Counted from the stretch's first letter, positions 47,440 through 61,486 are shown. The stretch is 64,000 bases of DNA from Polytrichum commune (GCA_950295325.1 OX485805.1:47452758-47516757), one strand, 5' to 3'. The notes: generated by a model not told the origin, from the sequence alone. Program-made: numbers and translations.

Positions 47440-48494
47440 CAATCTTTGTGTTGCGCACCTCTCCATGAGGAGTGCCCGAAACACCATGGGCACAAGGGGG
47501 ACCCCGGAGTGACACCCGGGACTTGTGGCGCCGTTGGTGAAAGGGCCCAAGTGATCCTAGTGTTGGTAGGGCCCCGGGCGTTGGGAACGCCTCCCACCCA
47601 CGGAGACTAGGAGGCACGAGGGTAAGGCCATAAGCTATGCGTAGCTCATGGCGGGGTGATTCTAGAATGCTCAAGAACACCTCAATCGGAGGTGTGAGCT
47701 AGGAGTTATGAGAATTTGAGTGGGGCACTGTCTGTCCTGGTAAGCAGTGCCTGGGAGTGATTCCCGGGACTGCCAAGGTTCGAACAGGCATAACTTCATT
47801 AATACTTGCCCGAATGGGGCAAGTGAGGAGTCCATCGGCATCTACGTGAAGCGTACATGGGGATGGAGTGGTTTCTTGTTAGCATCAGACATCATACAAG
47901 GAAGTTATGATGGTCTGAAGCTGTTGGGGGCTTCTAGGCCCAGCGGCTAAGGGAAAATGTCTACTTGGCCTCAACTCTTGGTAGAGAGACAAGAGGTTTC
48001 TTGACGGTGGGGTAGGGGCCCCGCGTAGAGTCCTAGAGGCTTATATGGGTGAGGTGGTGTGGCCTCACCCACCCAAGGCCGAACGGCACGTCGTCCATGG
48101 GCATTGGGCCATTGGCCCCAATGCGAGGCCATACCTAGTATGGTTCGGGTTGTTGTAGTGTTGCTCCGGCAATGCGATGATCAACATAAGATTGGACTTC
48201 CATGGATGGAAGTCCACATTTGGGAACTGGTTACCGATTAAGAGGTGGGTCCCGAAAGTAAAGTAGGAGGGTTGGTTCCCCTCCTATGAACTATAAGGTC
48301 CGGGGTAGGAGGAGCTAACCATTAGCATGGCGGAATGCAAAGGGTTAGCGCTCGTAACCTTTGCTAGAAACGAAAATGGCAAGATTATTAAAGGAGCTAT
48401 CAAGGGTTGCGACACTTTGATTACTGTACATCGAAGCAAGCAATACAAACCCAATGTGGTGGGACTGTTCAATCTCATGGATTTGAGAGTATAA
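47440..48494. other. GC-rich island, possible retroelement remnant
   Basis: About 1 kb of markedly GC-rich DNA in AT-rich surroundings, with short inverted motifs such as GGGTGAGG..CCTCACCC near 48050. At 48327-48494 a 55-codon frame reads FARNENGKIIKGAIKG, faintly like an RNase H-type strand from a LINE or plant RVT_3-like domain. Too weak to name. Confidence 0.3.
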
Positions 48495-51400
48495 TTTGAA
48501 TATGGATTCGATTGTGAGAAGAGCGTTGGTTGCATGACAAAGTGCAAATGAGTTTTGTGTAAAATAAAATAATATAATTTATGAAATTGATTTTGTGAAA
48601 TTGTGAATATGGGTACCGAATCATGAAATTGTTCACAACATGAACTGGAATTAGTTGAATGTTCAAGTTAAATCGGGTTTGTATAGTGAACGCGGTTCAT
48701 GATTCCAACAAAATTAGTAGAACCTATTACTAAATTGGTTTGTAAAATCATGAAGTTGAGTTTGCACTTCTATGAATTCATCTTACTAGAGGAGTAAATG
48801 ATTTGCTTGGTAAATTATTACATCGTTATTAATAGTTTTAGAATTGTGTAACTAATTGGTGTAGTAGTAAGGTAAGTGGGTCTTAGGAGGACTTTTATAT
48901 AAATGTGTATATGAGCTACATAATTCCATTCGAGTCGATTTGTCTAAACTATCCATGTCTAAGATTGACTTCTTTTTTAGTGCATTTTTTTGAATTGGTT
49001 CAATACTTTTATTTTATTGAAGATTTTAGTTCAAACATGCAACTTGGGTGCCCTCCACTGCCAATATGTACATTGCATTTTTATTATCAATGTCAAAATA
49101 TAGGTATATTTTCTTGACATGAGACAATATATAAAATGAGGTTTCAAAACCCTAAATCTATATATCAATCTCAAACTTGGTGAGGCTTGTAGATATTGTG
49201 TATGTGGTTGTATATTAAGATCATGTGTTCTTTAAGGGATGTGAAACACATAATTAGTGCAATATGAGTAGCAAATCTAAATCTTGCCCATAACCACTTT
49301 CCTCGTGACTTTCCTCCCGGGTGGGTCATCTTTTCAACACAACTTCTTAGTTGCGGTGAAGTTCCTTGGTTTTGACTTAGTGGCCATGACGTTGTTGGTT
49401 GTTTGCATGTGAGGTGACTTTTGGTTTCTAATTACATGAGTTAAGGTACCGAGGCCTTAACGCATCGCCTTTCTTTTGGTGATGCATGTTTTTAATTTGA
49501 AAGCCGTCAACAAGTGAGTGCAACAAGGTCATCGTCAACAAGTGCACATGGTTAAAATCAATTAATCGTATGTATAAAATAGCATCACTTTGGCCATTCA
49601 TAATAGTGGTGTAGAAAACACTCTAAGACCTCGGTACCTTACATGCAAAGTATCACAATCTTGTAAAAGTTGTTGTCTATGGTTCTTAGTATTGCAATAT
49701 GAGCTTCATATCTACAACTTTGGCTTCGGTTTTCTTACAATATAAATTTGACCCAATGACCACGTAACGTTACTAAGATATATTCACTTCCTTTTGGCTA
49801 ATCACGATATGACATTCCCAAACATAGCGTTATAGTGCTCAACCAATGGTCGTCATTGGATCTTCCCTTGAAACCCAAAGCTTCCCTATGTGAGCACATC
49901 GATTGAGACTTACCTTGACACCTCAATATATTAGTAAAATTATCTAAAATCCCTTAATATACTCAAAATTCCAAGGAGTATATAGACCTTGTTGAGTAAT
50001 GTTATGTAGCTTCAACAATGTAAGCATAAAATTCCGTGTACAAATAAAGACAAAAGCTAGTACACCACTCATTGACTATGGGACATACTTGTGATAATAT
50101 CATTGACAAAAAAAATATATAACTTGCAACATGTCAAAGGACAAGTAGATCAACAACGAACTGAGTAGAAGTGGCATCCTCATAAAAATTATTAAAAAAA
50201 AAAACCACACAAAAAATCGCATGGACTTATATGCATGTGAATATTCTGAAAATGGTCATACATTATATTTGTCATATAGTATACCAAAATAAATCACTTA
50301 AATATGTTGAAGACCTCTTAAGGGGTGAATGGGAGTCAAGGAAATTGACCAAATATTATATCAAGGAAATTGGTGATAAATGACAGATAAATGCACACTT
50401 AAACAAATATGCTTCATCCTATATTTGGCACATGTTTAGCTATAATTATTGCAATAATGTTAAACACACTAAAGGAAAATCATCCACAATCAACCACACA
50501 ATAATAGAGATTGTGCCACTCCATAGTCTACAAAGTTTGGCACAAAACAACTGCATAGAATGTTTCCTAACACATTACAAAATTGCACATGGCTACAAAT
50601 TCTCTACATTGAAGCTAACGATTTTGTGGGCCACAAAATTCAACACATAATTGAGTGCTCCAGCACAAACCTAACTACACATTGTTACCATGTTGCACAA
50701 TATAAAATGAACCACATATTGGCTACATACAAAGCTACATGTTGATTGCAAGTTCCAAAGACTTAGCCACAAGTTTACCACATACCAAGGATATACGGAG
50801 AGATGTTTCAGGCATACATAGATAACAAAGGGGATAAATAACTTGCACCATCGTGTGTAAAGGGCATATCGGATAACAAAGGTGCACACACATGCTTTTG
50901 TGCAAGAATTTGTCAACCTTTCAATTCAGCGACAAAGTCCCACAAACCACATCAATCCCATAGCAAATGCTCGAAACTCCACAAATGTATGGCAACCCTT
51001 CAAGGTGCAACTTGAAACTCAAAAAAATGAAACAACAAAACAACAAAACAACAAAACAACAAATGTTCTCAACATTGTCAAAATTCTCGATTTGTCAATA
51101 ATCATAATATTGAATTTTTTGGAGGAAACATTGTGAATGCCATTCACATGTGAACATCGATCCCTCCATACAAGCATAATGAATCTCTTGTACGAGAAAC
51201 ACTTCACCTTTTGACCACATCTTTTGCTTTACAAAATTTGGGCAAATGTTTTATAGATTTGCTCTTGAGCGATAGACACCTTCATATGTGCAACAACAAT
51301 TTCTACATTACATGTTAAGGGACCATATGTCCATTCTTCCTATCCAAGAGTTTGTATGTCCATCGTCCATCATGGATTGGAGATTTGGCAACATGTGCGT

Positions 51401-52890
51401 AGCTCTAGGGCTCAATTCAAGTCCAAATCCAATTTAGGTTCTTCGAGGTTTGTTACAATTGAATGGACATTTTCAAAATCACATAGATTCTAATTTATTG
51501 GCTCATGTTGAATAAAACTAAGAGCCACATCTTGTCCACTCACATGCAACATTGCCCATGTGCTTCAATGTTCACTATTGCTTGCCATTTGACTTTTTCT
51601 TCGAACTTCAAAGTCCAAGCATATGTAAAGGAGTTTCAATCAACTCATTTCATTACCCAACCTTGTAAAAACGTTGTGGCTTCATGGCCATGCCAATTTC
51701 ATCCAATCCAATTCAATCCACCAACTACACAAAATGCGCACATACACGCACACAAATACATGAATAGATATGGGCCTATTATGGAGACTTTAAACCTCAC
51801 GGACTATCTTGATAGTATGATCAATTGGGGTTAAGAATTGTCTCATCAAATTAACAACTCTTCCGAAACAATACATATTTTCACGTCAAGCTTTTTTTAA
51901 TGAAATTCCACATGCTAAAGCTAGTGATTTGAAAAACCAACATAATACATGGTTGATTGTACTAGATTATGCAGTATACTTCTAATTAGAGTCAAAACAT
52001 ACAATAAAAATTTCAATTATATTTTATATATGCTATATTTACTTCATAATTAGGTTCCAAACACAATAAAAGTTTGCGGAGTTTGTTTAATCTATTATAT
52101 GGCTTCAAGTTTATTTTATTTTATTTCCAATAATTCACAACTCATAGAACTATTTTCCAAAAATACATGCAATAGTGTTATGAACCATTATATACTATTG
52201 ATCTGATGGTTAGGGTAGATATATGCATAGACAACCCGATGGATCTGTAACAACATTGTTAATAAACCTAGAAAAATCACTCATACACATAAATATCATT
52301 TTTAGCACTCTAAATAAATATGGAATATAACATGAGAATGAATATAAAATCACACAATTGTTGCATTTTAAACTTAATATGTTAAAATAAATTTATATAG
52401 TTCTATGTTATTGTTTTATTATAAGGGAAACCATCATTTCAAACCTTCCAAGCCTTGATTCCATTTTCCTTTCCCATAATATCATGGCAAGGCTACATCA
52501 ATGCTCGTGTATGCCTTCGTAACCTTGCATCTAACTCTTCATAAATACCTTACAACTATAAGTAGCACTTTTTTGGGTTGTGTGTAAGAGTCAAGCCATA
52601 TAGAACAAAGGTTGTTCAAGCATATGTTCTTGTCCACTTTCATAATAAAACACATCATTAATGCATGTTGTACATTATAAGGTATGAAAAGTATGGCATT
52701 GTCTACATACATACATCATCCATGATGGCGATACCTTGCCTTCAATGTGTCTTTAGCAACCATTCAATGAGTTTTTCTTCATTGTATTGTACACATCGTG
52801 CCGATGTTTATGCAAAACAACTAACATTTAATTCCCAATCTTGTTGTGTTCACATTCTCCGTCTCAACTCTTTATGAGAGAGAGAGACCA
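48495..52890. other. Gene-free AT-rich stretch
   Basis: No gene supported. It contains an AAAACAAC microsatellite near 51028-51062. Confidence 0.5.
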
Positions 52891-53202
52891 CTACACTAAA
52901 TAAGATATTTAGTGTCTGATTATATTTGATGTTGCTATCACTTTACCCTGCTCAACACTAATTTTCAAAATTTTGACAATTAGTGTTAGAAGATATCCTA
53001 GAATGCTCCTTTTATCATTGTTTTTTTCTCTCATATCTTTACTAACACTAAATTCAAACATGTAACTTCCACATATTACCATAGTTGATATTCAGTGTTT
53101 GAGTTTACATTTAATGTTACTTACTTTCACAGGGCTATTGATATTTAGTGTACGCGTTCCTATTTAGTGTATCGAACACTAAATATCTTATTTAGTTTAG
53201 TG
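52891..53202. mobile_element. CTACACTAAATAAG MITE (312 bp)
   Basis: The left end CTACACTAAATAAGATATTT and the right end (AACACTAAATATCTTATTTA..) are inverted copies, matching the inner arms of the element at 5825-6009. Non-coding. Confidence 0.75.
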
Positions 53203-56200
53203 TTGGCTTGGATGAGGTACGCTTCATCATGAACATACCCTCAAGCTCATATGTGAACCATAGTGGGTTTATTAAGCAAGGACTATGGGACAAAGTCTTA
53301 ACTTAAATAATGAAAGACCGGATACCCTACTTTTCAACACATCAATCTTTATGCAACACTTCTACCCTCATACTTGGTTGCCTTCATGCATCACAAGTCT
53401 CTAATCATGGATCATGTTTTCAATCTCGCGGAGAAATTTTGAGGGTTCAATCAAAATAAAAATCGGAAATTATATGGTAAGGTTGAATGAAGGATGTGGT
53501 CATTACCAAAACACATCGGATTTGTAACAATTTGTTTGACCAAACCGAGAGACAAATCTCACATTTGCCATTTGCAAAAATGATGAACAATAAAGTAAAA
53601 TAAAGGGTGGCGTAAGTCACTAAGATCGTACCCAATACCGTAGCTCTCTAGCAACATGGGCACCTTTTTGCCTCATAATCAATTAAAGTGTAAAAGTAAG
53701 TTAGGCAATTCATAAAAGAATGTTCTAAAATTGGGTAGGATAAAAAATAAATTTAATATACATTAAACATTTATCCAAGTCATTTCTATAATTCATGGAT
53801 GGTTTTCCTAATTTCATCTATGATAGCTATGATTAACCTAAACACTTCCCTTAACCAACATTTCTTACCCTAAAGTTTGTCTTTTACTTTTATACCAGGG
53901 TTTTGCTTGGCAACAAATTTTGCTTTGATTTGATGCTACATTGTTGGATTCTATTGAATGTCACTTGCATTATTGTGTTTTAAGGCACTCTTTGAATGTT
54001 ATTTTTTGGGGGGTACACTCAGCGAAATTAATTTCCCATAAATTTAGGCACCTTTAAAATCAATTGTTTTATGCCCAAGCTGCTAGAGAGCTACAGTATA
54101 TGTAAAATTTTATACATTTTTGTCAAATGTCGCTTTTGGAGCCATTAATATAGTGTTATGTTTATTCATAGATCACTACCATATCACTATTGATACTTGT
54201 AGGCATTGTTACCAAACTCTCACAACAATTTCCAAACATGCATGTTCAAGAACTTGATAAAATTTAAATAAAACTTTTGTATATTTTATTCACTTGAAAA
54301 CACAAAGGTTAAGGCAAGTTTTGATATCCTAAGTTACAACAACTCGTCAATACCACAAAGAAAAATGATTCATTTCTCACATTTATTTGTCTAATTTGAG
54401 TTTTTAATTCAATCTTTACACAAGTCATCATTCGCGTGAAAATGTAAAAAATTGATTGTATAACGATAGCAAATAATTGAATAATCGTTTTTGAGCAATG
54501 AGGTTGCTAGGCTCAATGTAACATGCCTCATGAAATCGTACACCTCTTTTTTCTAGAATAATGGATTCTAACAATAATTTTTTATTCACAATGTATTTTC
54601 CTTGTATTTTCCAATTATTTTTCATAAGACTCATTACCTTGCAAGCAATAAAAAAATGATTTTGATGGAACACTTGCCAAGTGGTCAACTGCCTCCTGTG
54701 CTTTGGCGTTGGCTTGTTGGCCTTTTGTCTCAAAAAATATAAATAAATAAAAAATTGACCTGACTGCTATTGATTGGGGTTTTGAAATAATTGTTTATAA
54801 TCATTATAGCATTTTACTAGTTTACTCATCGACTGGTATAATATACTATGTAATATAATAGATCTAAATATGTAGTTACAAAATTTGTACAAGTTCATAA
54901 TTGAAAATTTATTTTTAAGTATAGACCTTCCAAAAATTTGAAAATATAAAGTGATCAACCACATACGTGGCCCACTATATTTTAAGTTTAACAAAAATGC
55001 AATAATATCAGTTTTAAGTGTCAAAACATTACACCTAAATACTATCAAGAATAGATAAAAGAAATCTTTATGAAAAAATATCCTACATGAAGAAAAATTG
55101 TGTACATATTTCTTATGTAAACATCTATTGATATTGAATCAATGACCATATAGGAGATCATAAAATTCAAAAACAAATAAAAAATGAACCTTGGCGTATT
55201 ACCGACTTGAAGTTGAACCCATGAGCTTTGTTGGATGTCCACGACATGCTTCACACGCATGTGCAAAAATATGTACAGTCCTAAGAGCAAAATAAGTCTC
55301 GTCTTCCTTTCCTCCATTGCAACCATGCTACTGAAAGCGAAGGTGAAAACAAACGAAAACAAGAAGATAAGACAAATGAAAACAAGTGAAGATAAGTAGA
55401 GACAAGAGAATGGTCTATTTTTTATTTTATTTTATTCAAAATTGCATGTTTTGGGCATATATCAAAAAGATCAGCACATTCACTTTTTGGTACATGGTCA
55501 TTTCTCTTGGTCCACACTTGATTTACACATGTTGAGGGGTCCAAAGGCAATGTGAATTGATTCTTTAAGAAATCAGATCATGAAAGTTGGACCATGGGAA
55601 AAGGCCATCTTCCATGGTCTGACTTCATGATCCATGATGTAAACCGCCCCTGAAATCTACCACAAAAATAGATTGATAAATGCCATATTAGAATACTAGA
55701 CATGACTCTTTGAAATTCAATTTGTCACGCTCAAAATTCACATCTTGTATTATGAAGTGATGAGAACTGAATGAAATTGCAACCACAAAAAATAACATTT
55801 GGAAGAAAAATGCAAGTAAATATCATTGTACTATTTGATTCCAAAAGATATAATTGTAGAGTTGATCATTATACAGTGAAACACATTTCATCTTTGTGCA
55901 AATGTGAGGAATCCCAAATTTTTTTTATATATATATATATATATAAATCCAATATGTACATGATTCATCACATTTGTATTTTGACATATGAGAGACACAT
56001 TTGATTTTGACAAATTATTTCTCATTTCTACTTAATAAGAGTTTTTTTAACCCATTAAAAAACAATGTTTCCAATCCCATTCCAATCATGACCTCGTTGA
56101 GGAAGCTTGAATTGAATTTAGGAAGCCAACACTCAATTTTTGAGAGACCTACATGCAAGCATCCTCATTATCCTTGATGCCAAATTGCCCTCAAGGGTCC

Positions 56201-56853
56201 AAGATGGTGAATAAATAGAAGTTCTTTGGTTGAAATTGAGGATGACAATATGTATGAAAAAAACCTTTTTATATGTTGTAAAGCCTTGGCTCATATTTGT
56301 TTGTCTTTGGTAAGAGTGGATGCTTTACACAATGTACTATTCCGATGTGGATCACAATGGGACTTCAAACATATTGGCATATGAGCCATAGATCATGGCA
56401 CGCATCCAATGGCTGAAACATGATCTAGGCCTTTACGCTCGACAAACATCCTCAGAACATGGCAATGCGTGAATAATGGGTATGTCCTCGCGCTCCCGCC
56501 CTGAGGCGGGCCATAATTCGCGGAATGCCATGGTCCTCGTGCATTATCTATCGCAGAATAACGAGGCCGTACGCCATTTCAAAGCAAACTGATATTCAGG
56601 GTGGATGACTTTCATCCTAGCCTTCCACATCAGCAACACTCATTCAATGCCAAAGTTGGAGATTTGGGCGTTCTTGTTACTAACCACATGCGTAAGGTTG
56701 TGTCTCCACACTCAAGATTGTTGGTTGACGAAAATGGAATAGAATTTTGGAATTTAAAAAAACTAATCTTGAGATGTACCTACTAGTATGTATGCAACCG
56801 AGGTTTTTAATTAAGAAATCAAATCTCGAGTTCAACATAACATTCTTTGGATC
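53203..56853. other. Gene-free AT-rich stretch
   Basis: Nothing coding recognised apart from the MITE fragment listed separately. A TA microsatellite lies near 55926-55946. Confidence 0.5.
55335..55650. mobile_element. 3' fragment of the GGTTTACACC MITE family
   Basis: It matches the right half of the element at 11953-12911 (GGGCATATAT..AAAAAG, CTCTTGGTCCACACTTGATT, ending GATGTAAACCGCCCC). The left terminus is missing. Confidence 0.65.
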
Positions 56854-56963
56854 CATAACAATGTTACGTGGGACTGACAATATTCCATGAAATATTCCCC
56901 ACGTTCAGGTTTAAGGTGGGAATATTTTGTGGAACATTGTCAGTCCCACAAAACAATGTTATG
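56854..56963. repeat. 48-bp imperfect hairpin
   Basis: Arms of about 48 bp (CATAACAATGTTACGTGGGA at the left, TCCCACAAAACAATGTTATG at the right) pair at roughly 85% with a loop of about 13 nt. It could be a small foldback element or a small-RNA precursor. Confidence 0.8.
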
Positions 56964-57360
56964 GGTATGAATATCGTTATGAATAAATTAAAAAAATGTA
57001 TAAGGAAGGTGCATGTGAGGTTGACTAATTAGCTCGATACCATATTATATGTATATATAATCAATCATTATCTTGATTGGTGTATAACTCATATGATTGG
57101 TGATACATCTTTGTTGACATAATAACTAATCAATAAAAATATCATCTTTTTTTTACTAGAATTTGATGGAACCAACAAAGTCTTGGGTTTTAATTTAAGT
57201 ATATTATGTATTTCAATGACATAATGAAATGAAATGAAATTGGTTCTAAAGTATGGGAAGTTAAAAAGGCTGATGAATCTAATAGTACATTAGGATGGTT
57301 TCAAACCAACTAAGTCTTTAGAATGGCGGAATGTGGTAGCCTATGTGAGATAGACGTTAA
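56964..57360. other. AT-rich spacer
   Basis: No gene or repeat recognised. Confidence 0.5.
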
Positions 57361-57921
57361 GGGGTTGTGTACACCATGAATCATGCAGTCGTCCCAAGGC
57401 CCTATAAATTTTGTGATTGGTTGTTGAACTCGTCCCGGGACCACTTCGGTTTACACCAAGGAAAAAGGTTAGAGTGATCATGGAGTTCGAGGTCTCCAAC
57501 TAACATGTTTTAAAGCCTATATTATCCGCTGACACAGTCCAACATGTTTTACGGTGGTAGAGGCAAATGAGGTGCTCTAGTAGAAAAAAAACAAAGGCCC
57601 ATGGCAAAGAAATATTGTTATAAATTTTTTTAATGAAATTGTTCTTGGGGAAGAGAAGATGAAGACAAAAGAAGACAAAACAATGGTCAAACCTAATTTC
57701 TCCAAAATTGCCCGTTTTGGACATATATTAAAAACATCGACACATTCACTTTTTGGTGCATGGTCATTCCTCTTGGTCCAGATTCGGTTCACACCTAGTG
57801 AGGAGCCCAAAAGCTTTGTAAATTGTTTTTTTAAAGAAATCGGACCATGGAAGTTGAATCATCAGGTCAGACCATGGAAAAAGGCCATCTTTCATGGTCC
57901 ATTGTCATATAAACTGACCCC
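57361..57921. mobile_element. Harbinger-like MITE, GGTTTACACC family (561 bp)
   Basis: Left end GGGGTTGTGTACACCATGAA, right end ATATAAACTGACCCC. The inverted repeat is diverged and the target duplication is no longer clear. The interior matches 11953-12911 in order. Confidence 0.7.
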
Positions 57922-58610
57922 AATGTCAACTTAATGGTCCAATTGAAAGAACAACTTGAGAGACTCCCTCAAACTACTTTCTCATATATGGGGGTGACAA
58001 CACCATTATTGGATGGCTTTGAATTGCCCATATGGATACTCAATTTGTTCCCAAATAAGTTGTCCGTGTGAAGATTCCATTATTGACTATTTTAATGCAA
58101 ATTTCTAGAATTTATATTCTATATCAAACCCATGTAGAATCTTTAGTAGTTCACACTTAGCAGTATTGCCACAAATTGAAACTCTACATGAAAGGCCCCA
58201 TGATTTATAATTTGTTTTATAGTTTGCTATGTGACAATCCTTTATTGCACTTTGAATTATTTATTTATCTATTTATTATTTTCGTGTCTTTATCTGCCCT
58301 ACGTGACACCAACTTTTCCGCACTTCATATAGCTTGTTATTACATGAAACTCATATTTAAGTATAAATAGACTTTATGGTTGTTTCAATTCTATAGGCGA
58401 ATATGTCAATACACTTATGATATATCTAAACTTTATGGGAGATATGTGAACCCTTAGTGATTACTTGATTGTTGTGTAATTACTATATAATAATAATAGA
58501 ATTCAATATGAAATATAAATAATGAGAATACAATCAAAGCAACTGCCATAATATTATCATAATCAATTCTCTTGGGGGTGCACTCCATTGCCAAGTTGAA
58601 CAACATGTGC

Positions 58611-58645
<35 letters not shown>

Positions 58646-59272
58646 CATAAAGCATCGACAAAATGGGTCAAATGTTTATCAAAAAAATTTCGTGAGTAGA
58701 TATACATGGTATCAAATTTGATGATTTGTTTTTTTTAATAAAACATATTGTTTCTAACTAGAATGATGCAAATTGAACTAAAAAAAATACTACAAAAAGA
58801 AGATGACTAAATATTTTTAAAAAAACTCAAAAAGACATTATAATTGGTTACGTATATGCAGAAAAAATCATAACTCTTAGAATTATCTATGGCGTATAAT
58901 ATAGGGTAGCAAATTTTTATTGCATGTGGTTATGAAACGTAAGGGGGTGTGATCGCCCCGAGTCAATTCTACATACTTTATCAAGGATCTTACCATACAG
59001 TCTTATTGTTGGGTTTTGTGACGAAATTCAACATGTTATAATTAAGGACTTGAACTTAATATAGTTTTACTTAAATATTAGTTATGAAACAATGACGAGC
59101 TCATACCAAGTATCTATAACATCCAACTCTTTGAAATCAGATATACAACCTAAACTTTGACGCTAACTAGACCTTTTTAAGACCATTTTGACCATCCTTC
59201 ATTCACAAAGACACCACATGTAGTAGGATTTAGTAATACTTTACTTACAACCTAGCCCTCAAAACTGGGCTA
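57922..59272. other. Gene-free AT-rich stretch
   Basis: Only a TA microsatellite (about 58615-58643) stands out. Confidence 0.5.
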
Positions 59273-59355
59273 GGGCGAACCAACCCATACATTGGTTCCT
59301 TGGAGGCAAGGGTTTAGGCATCCAACAAGGAACGAGTGTATGGGTTGGTTCGCCC
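59273..59355. repeat. 30-bp hairpin
   Basis: Arms 59273-59302 and 59326-59355 (GGGCGAACCAACCCATACA at the left) pair with about three mismatches around a 23-nt loop. Confidence 0.85.
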
Positions 59356-59790
59356 AAATCTTAAAACTGTTGGTTGCTTTAGATAGACTCAATCTAACAC
59401 GTGACATACTAAGGTAGAGACTAGTATTTATAAGTTCGAGGGCCTAGATTACTCACTTGAAAAGCAATGAATCCCAACACTTTGTTATTATCTACGATCC
59501 TTAACCCACATACCTTCTTTTGACAAATCAATGTTCATGCCACTCATGCCCTTTCAATTGGAATCCTTTCATGCACCTTATCTATATAATCACAAACCAT
59601 GATTTCAATTTTCAAAAACACTCCTTGGAAATAACATGGGTGAGATTCGTGTGGGGAGCAATTTAGGGATGAATGTGGCCTTTGTAGTCCAGTTGTTGTG
59701 GGTTAGGACCCCATGACCCACTGAGTTTATTGAATATGGCCGCACTTCCCAGGACATGACTGTGACTAGCCATGGGGAGATCAATTGAAA

Positions 59791-60675
59791 CTTGTGTCAC
59801 AATAGTTTTTTGATTTGCACCCAACTATTGCTAACATCCCGACAATTTGCAAATGATGACGATATGTAGTTTATGATAGGAAATGGCCCCTAGAAATTGA
59901 ATAATGTTATGACAACAACAAGGATGAACGTGGATTAAATTACGAGCGAGGACCAAACCAAAATATTGAGAGGAAAATAGTAAACTATGTTATTCGTGTT
60001 ATGATGAGTCACTAAGACCCCACTTACCCTAAATCTCTTCCTCTCTCTTACTGCTAGGAACAAAGGGACCCATATCAGTTTGACACTTGTGTCACGATAG
60101 TTTTTTGATATGCACCCAACTACTGCTAACATCCCGACAATTTGCAAATGATGACGATATGTAGTTTATGATAGGGAACGGCCCTTAGAAATTGAATAAT
60201 GTTATGACAACAATAAGGATGAACGTGGATTAAATTACGAACGAGGACGAAACTAGAATATCGAGGGGAAAATAGTAAACTACCCTATTCGTGTTATGAT
60301 GAGTCACTAAGACCCCACTTACCCTAAATCTCTTCCTCTCTCTTACTGCTAGGAACAAAGGGACCCATATCAGTTTGACACTTATGTCACAATAGTTTTT
60401 TGATCTGCACCTGACTACTGTTAACATCCCGACAATTTGCAAATGACGACGATATGTAATTTATGATAGAGAACGGCCCTCAGAAATTGAATAATGTTAT
60501 GACAACAATAAAGATGAACGTGGATTAAATTACAAACGAGGACCAAACCAAAATATCGATGGAAAAATAGTAAACTATGCTATTCGTGTTGTGATGAGTC
60601 ACTAAGACCCCACCCACCCTAAATCTCTCCCCCCCCTCCCTTACCGCTAGGAACGAAGGGACCCATAGCGCCTTC
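59791..60675. repeat. Tandem repeat, three copies of 295 bp
   Basis: Copies begin at 59791, 60086 and 60381 (CTTGTGTCACAATAG or close variants) with an exact 295-bp period and few differences. Each holds GGATTAAATTACGA and ends in a CTCTCTTAC..GGGACCCATA stretch. The third copy runs into the CT-rich MED13 leader side. The repeat spawns periodic chance ORFs on the minus strand. Confidence 0.9.
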
Positions 60676-61486
60676 CCTTCCTTCTTCTTCTCCTTCTCAT
60701 CTCTCTCTCTCTCTCCCTCCGCTTGTGGGCCCTAAAGCCGCGCTTTCGGGAGGGGCTATGGCGTCCCCTTGACCTGCCTCTTTTTACTCTCAACTTACCT
60801 TCGCATCCTCTCACCCGCCTCTCCACCTCCATCTCCGCTTGTCGCGTGCTGTCTTTGTTGCCCTCCTTCGCCAAACGCCGGATTAGTCGACGTTTTCTCA
60901 TATTGTCGAATTTTCTCCTGTGTTTGGTTTTGGTTTTTTTTTTCTCCCTTTTTCCCGTTTCATATGTGTGTGTGTGTATGAGAGAGAGAGAGAGCTCTAC
61001 GAAGTTTTGTTTCTCGGGAGCTGTGGGGGTGGTTGACTACGTCAATGTAGAGTGACTCTACGGGGATGAGGTTGGCGGAGTGGGAAGCGGTAACTCAAAC
61101 GTCCTGAGGAGAGTGTGGCGTTTGTTTTTGTTAGAGGTTTGTTTGTTTGAGGGTGTGTTGGTGTTGCGGCCTGGGTGGCGGTGGCGATCGAGAATGGCGG
61201 AGAGTGGTCGTAGCAGGCGATCGTGTGCTACGGGTGCTAGCCTAGGGATTGTGGTGTGGTGTGGTGGCAAGTACGCTGTTTGCGAGAACGAATGACGGAG
61301 ACGAGTGAAGAGAAGAGGTCAGGTTTTTGGGGTCTAACTAACGTAGTAGTAGGAGGAGTTTGAGTTCGAGTTCGATTTTGTTTAGATGTGGAGGTTGAGC
61401 ACCCGGCAAGCGTCCGAGGCGGGGAGCCGTGGCTTGTGATTGCGGCAGGCAGCTGGGGGTCTCGGCCCGGAGCTGCGAAGAACACC
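60676..61486 (+). promoter_or_regulatory. MED13 promoter and leader with uORF
   Basis: CT-rich, then GC-rich sequence with a GA microsatellite (60980-60994). An upstream ORF of 33 codons (61194-61295, start MAESGRSRRS in good context AGAATGGC) lies in the probable leader and could damp translation of MED13. Confidence 0.4.

Noticed and set aside
59935-60442. Two similar 70-codon minus ORFs
   Set aside because: Their similarity is explained by the 295-bp tandem repeat; no support for coding.
60647-60901. 84-codon Arg-rich minus ORF
   Set aside because: It is the antisense reading of a CT-rich promoter tract.
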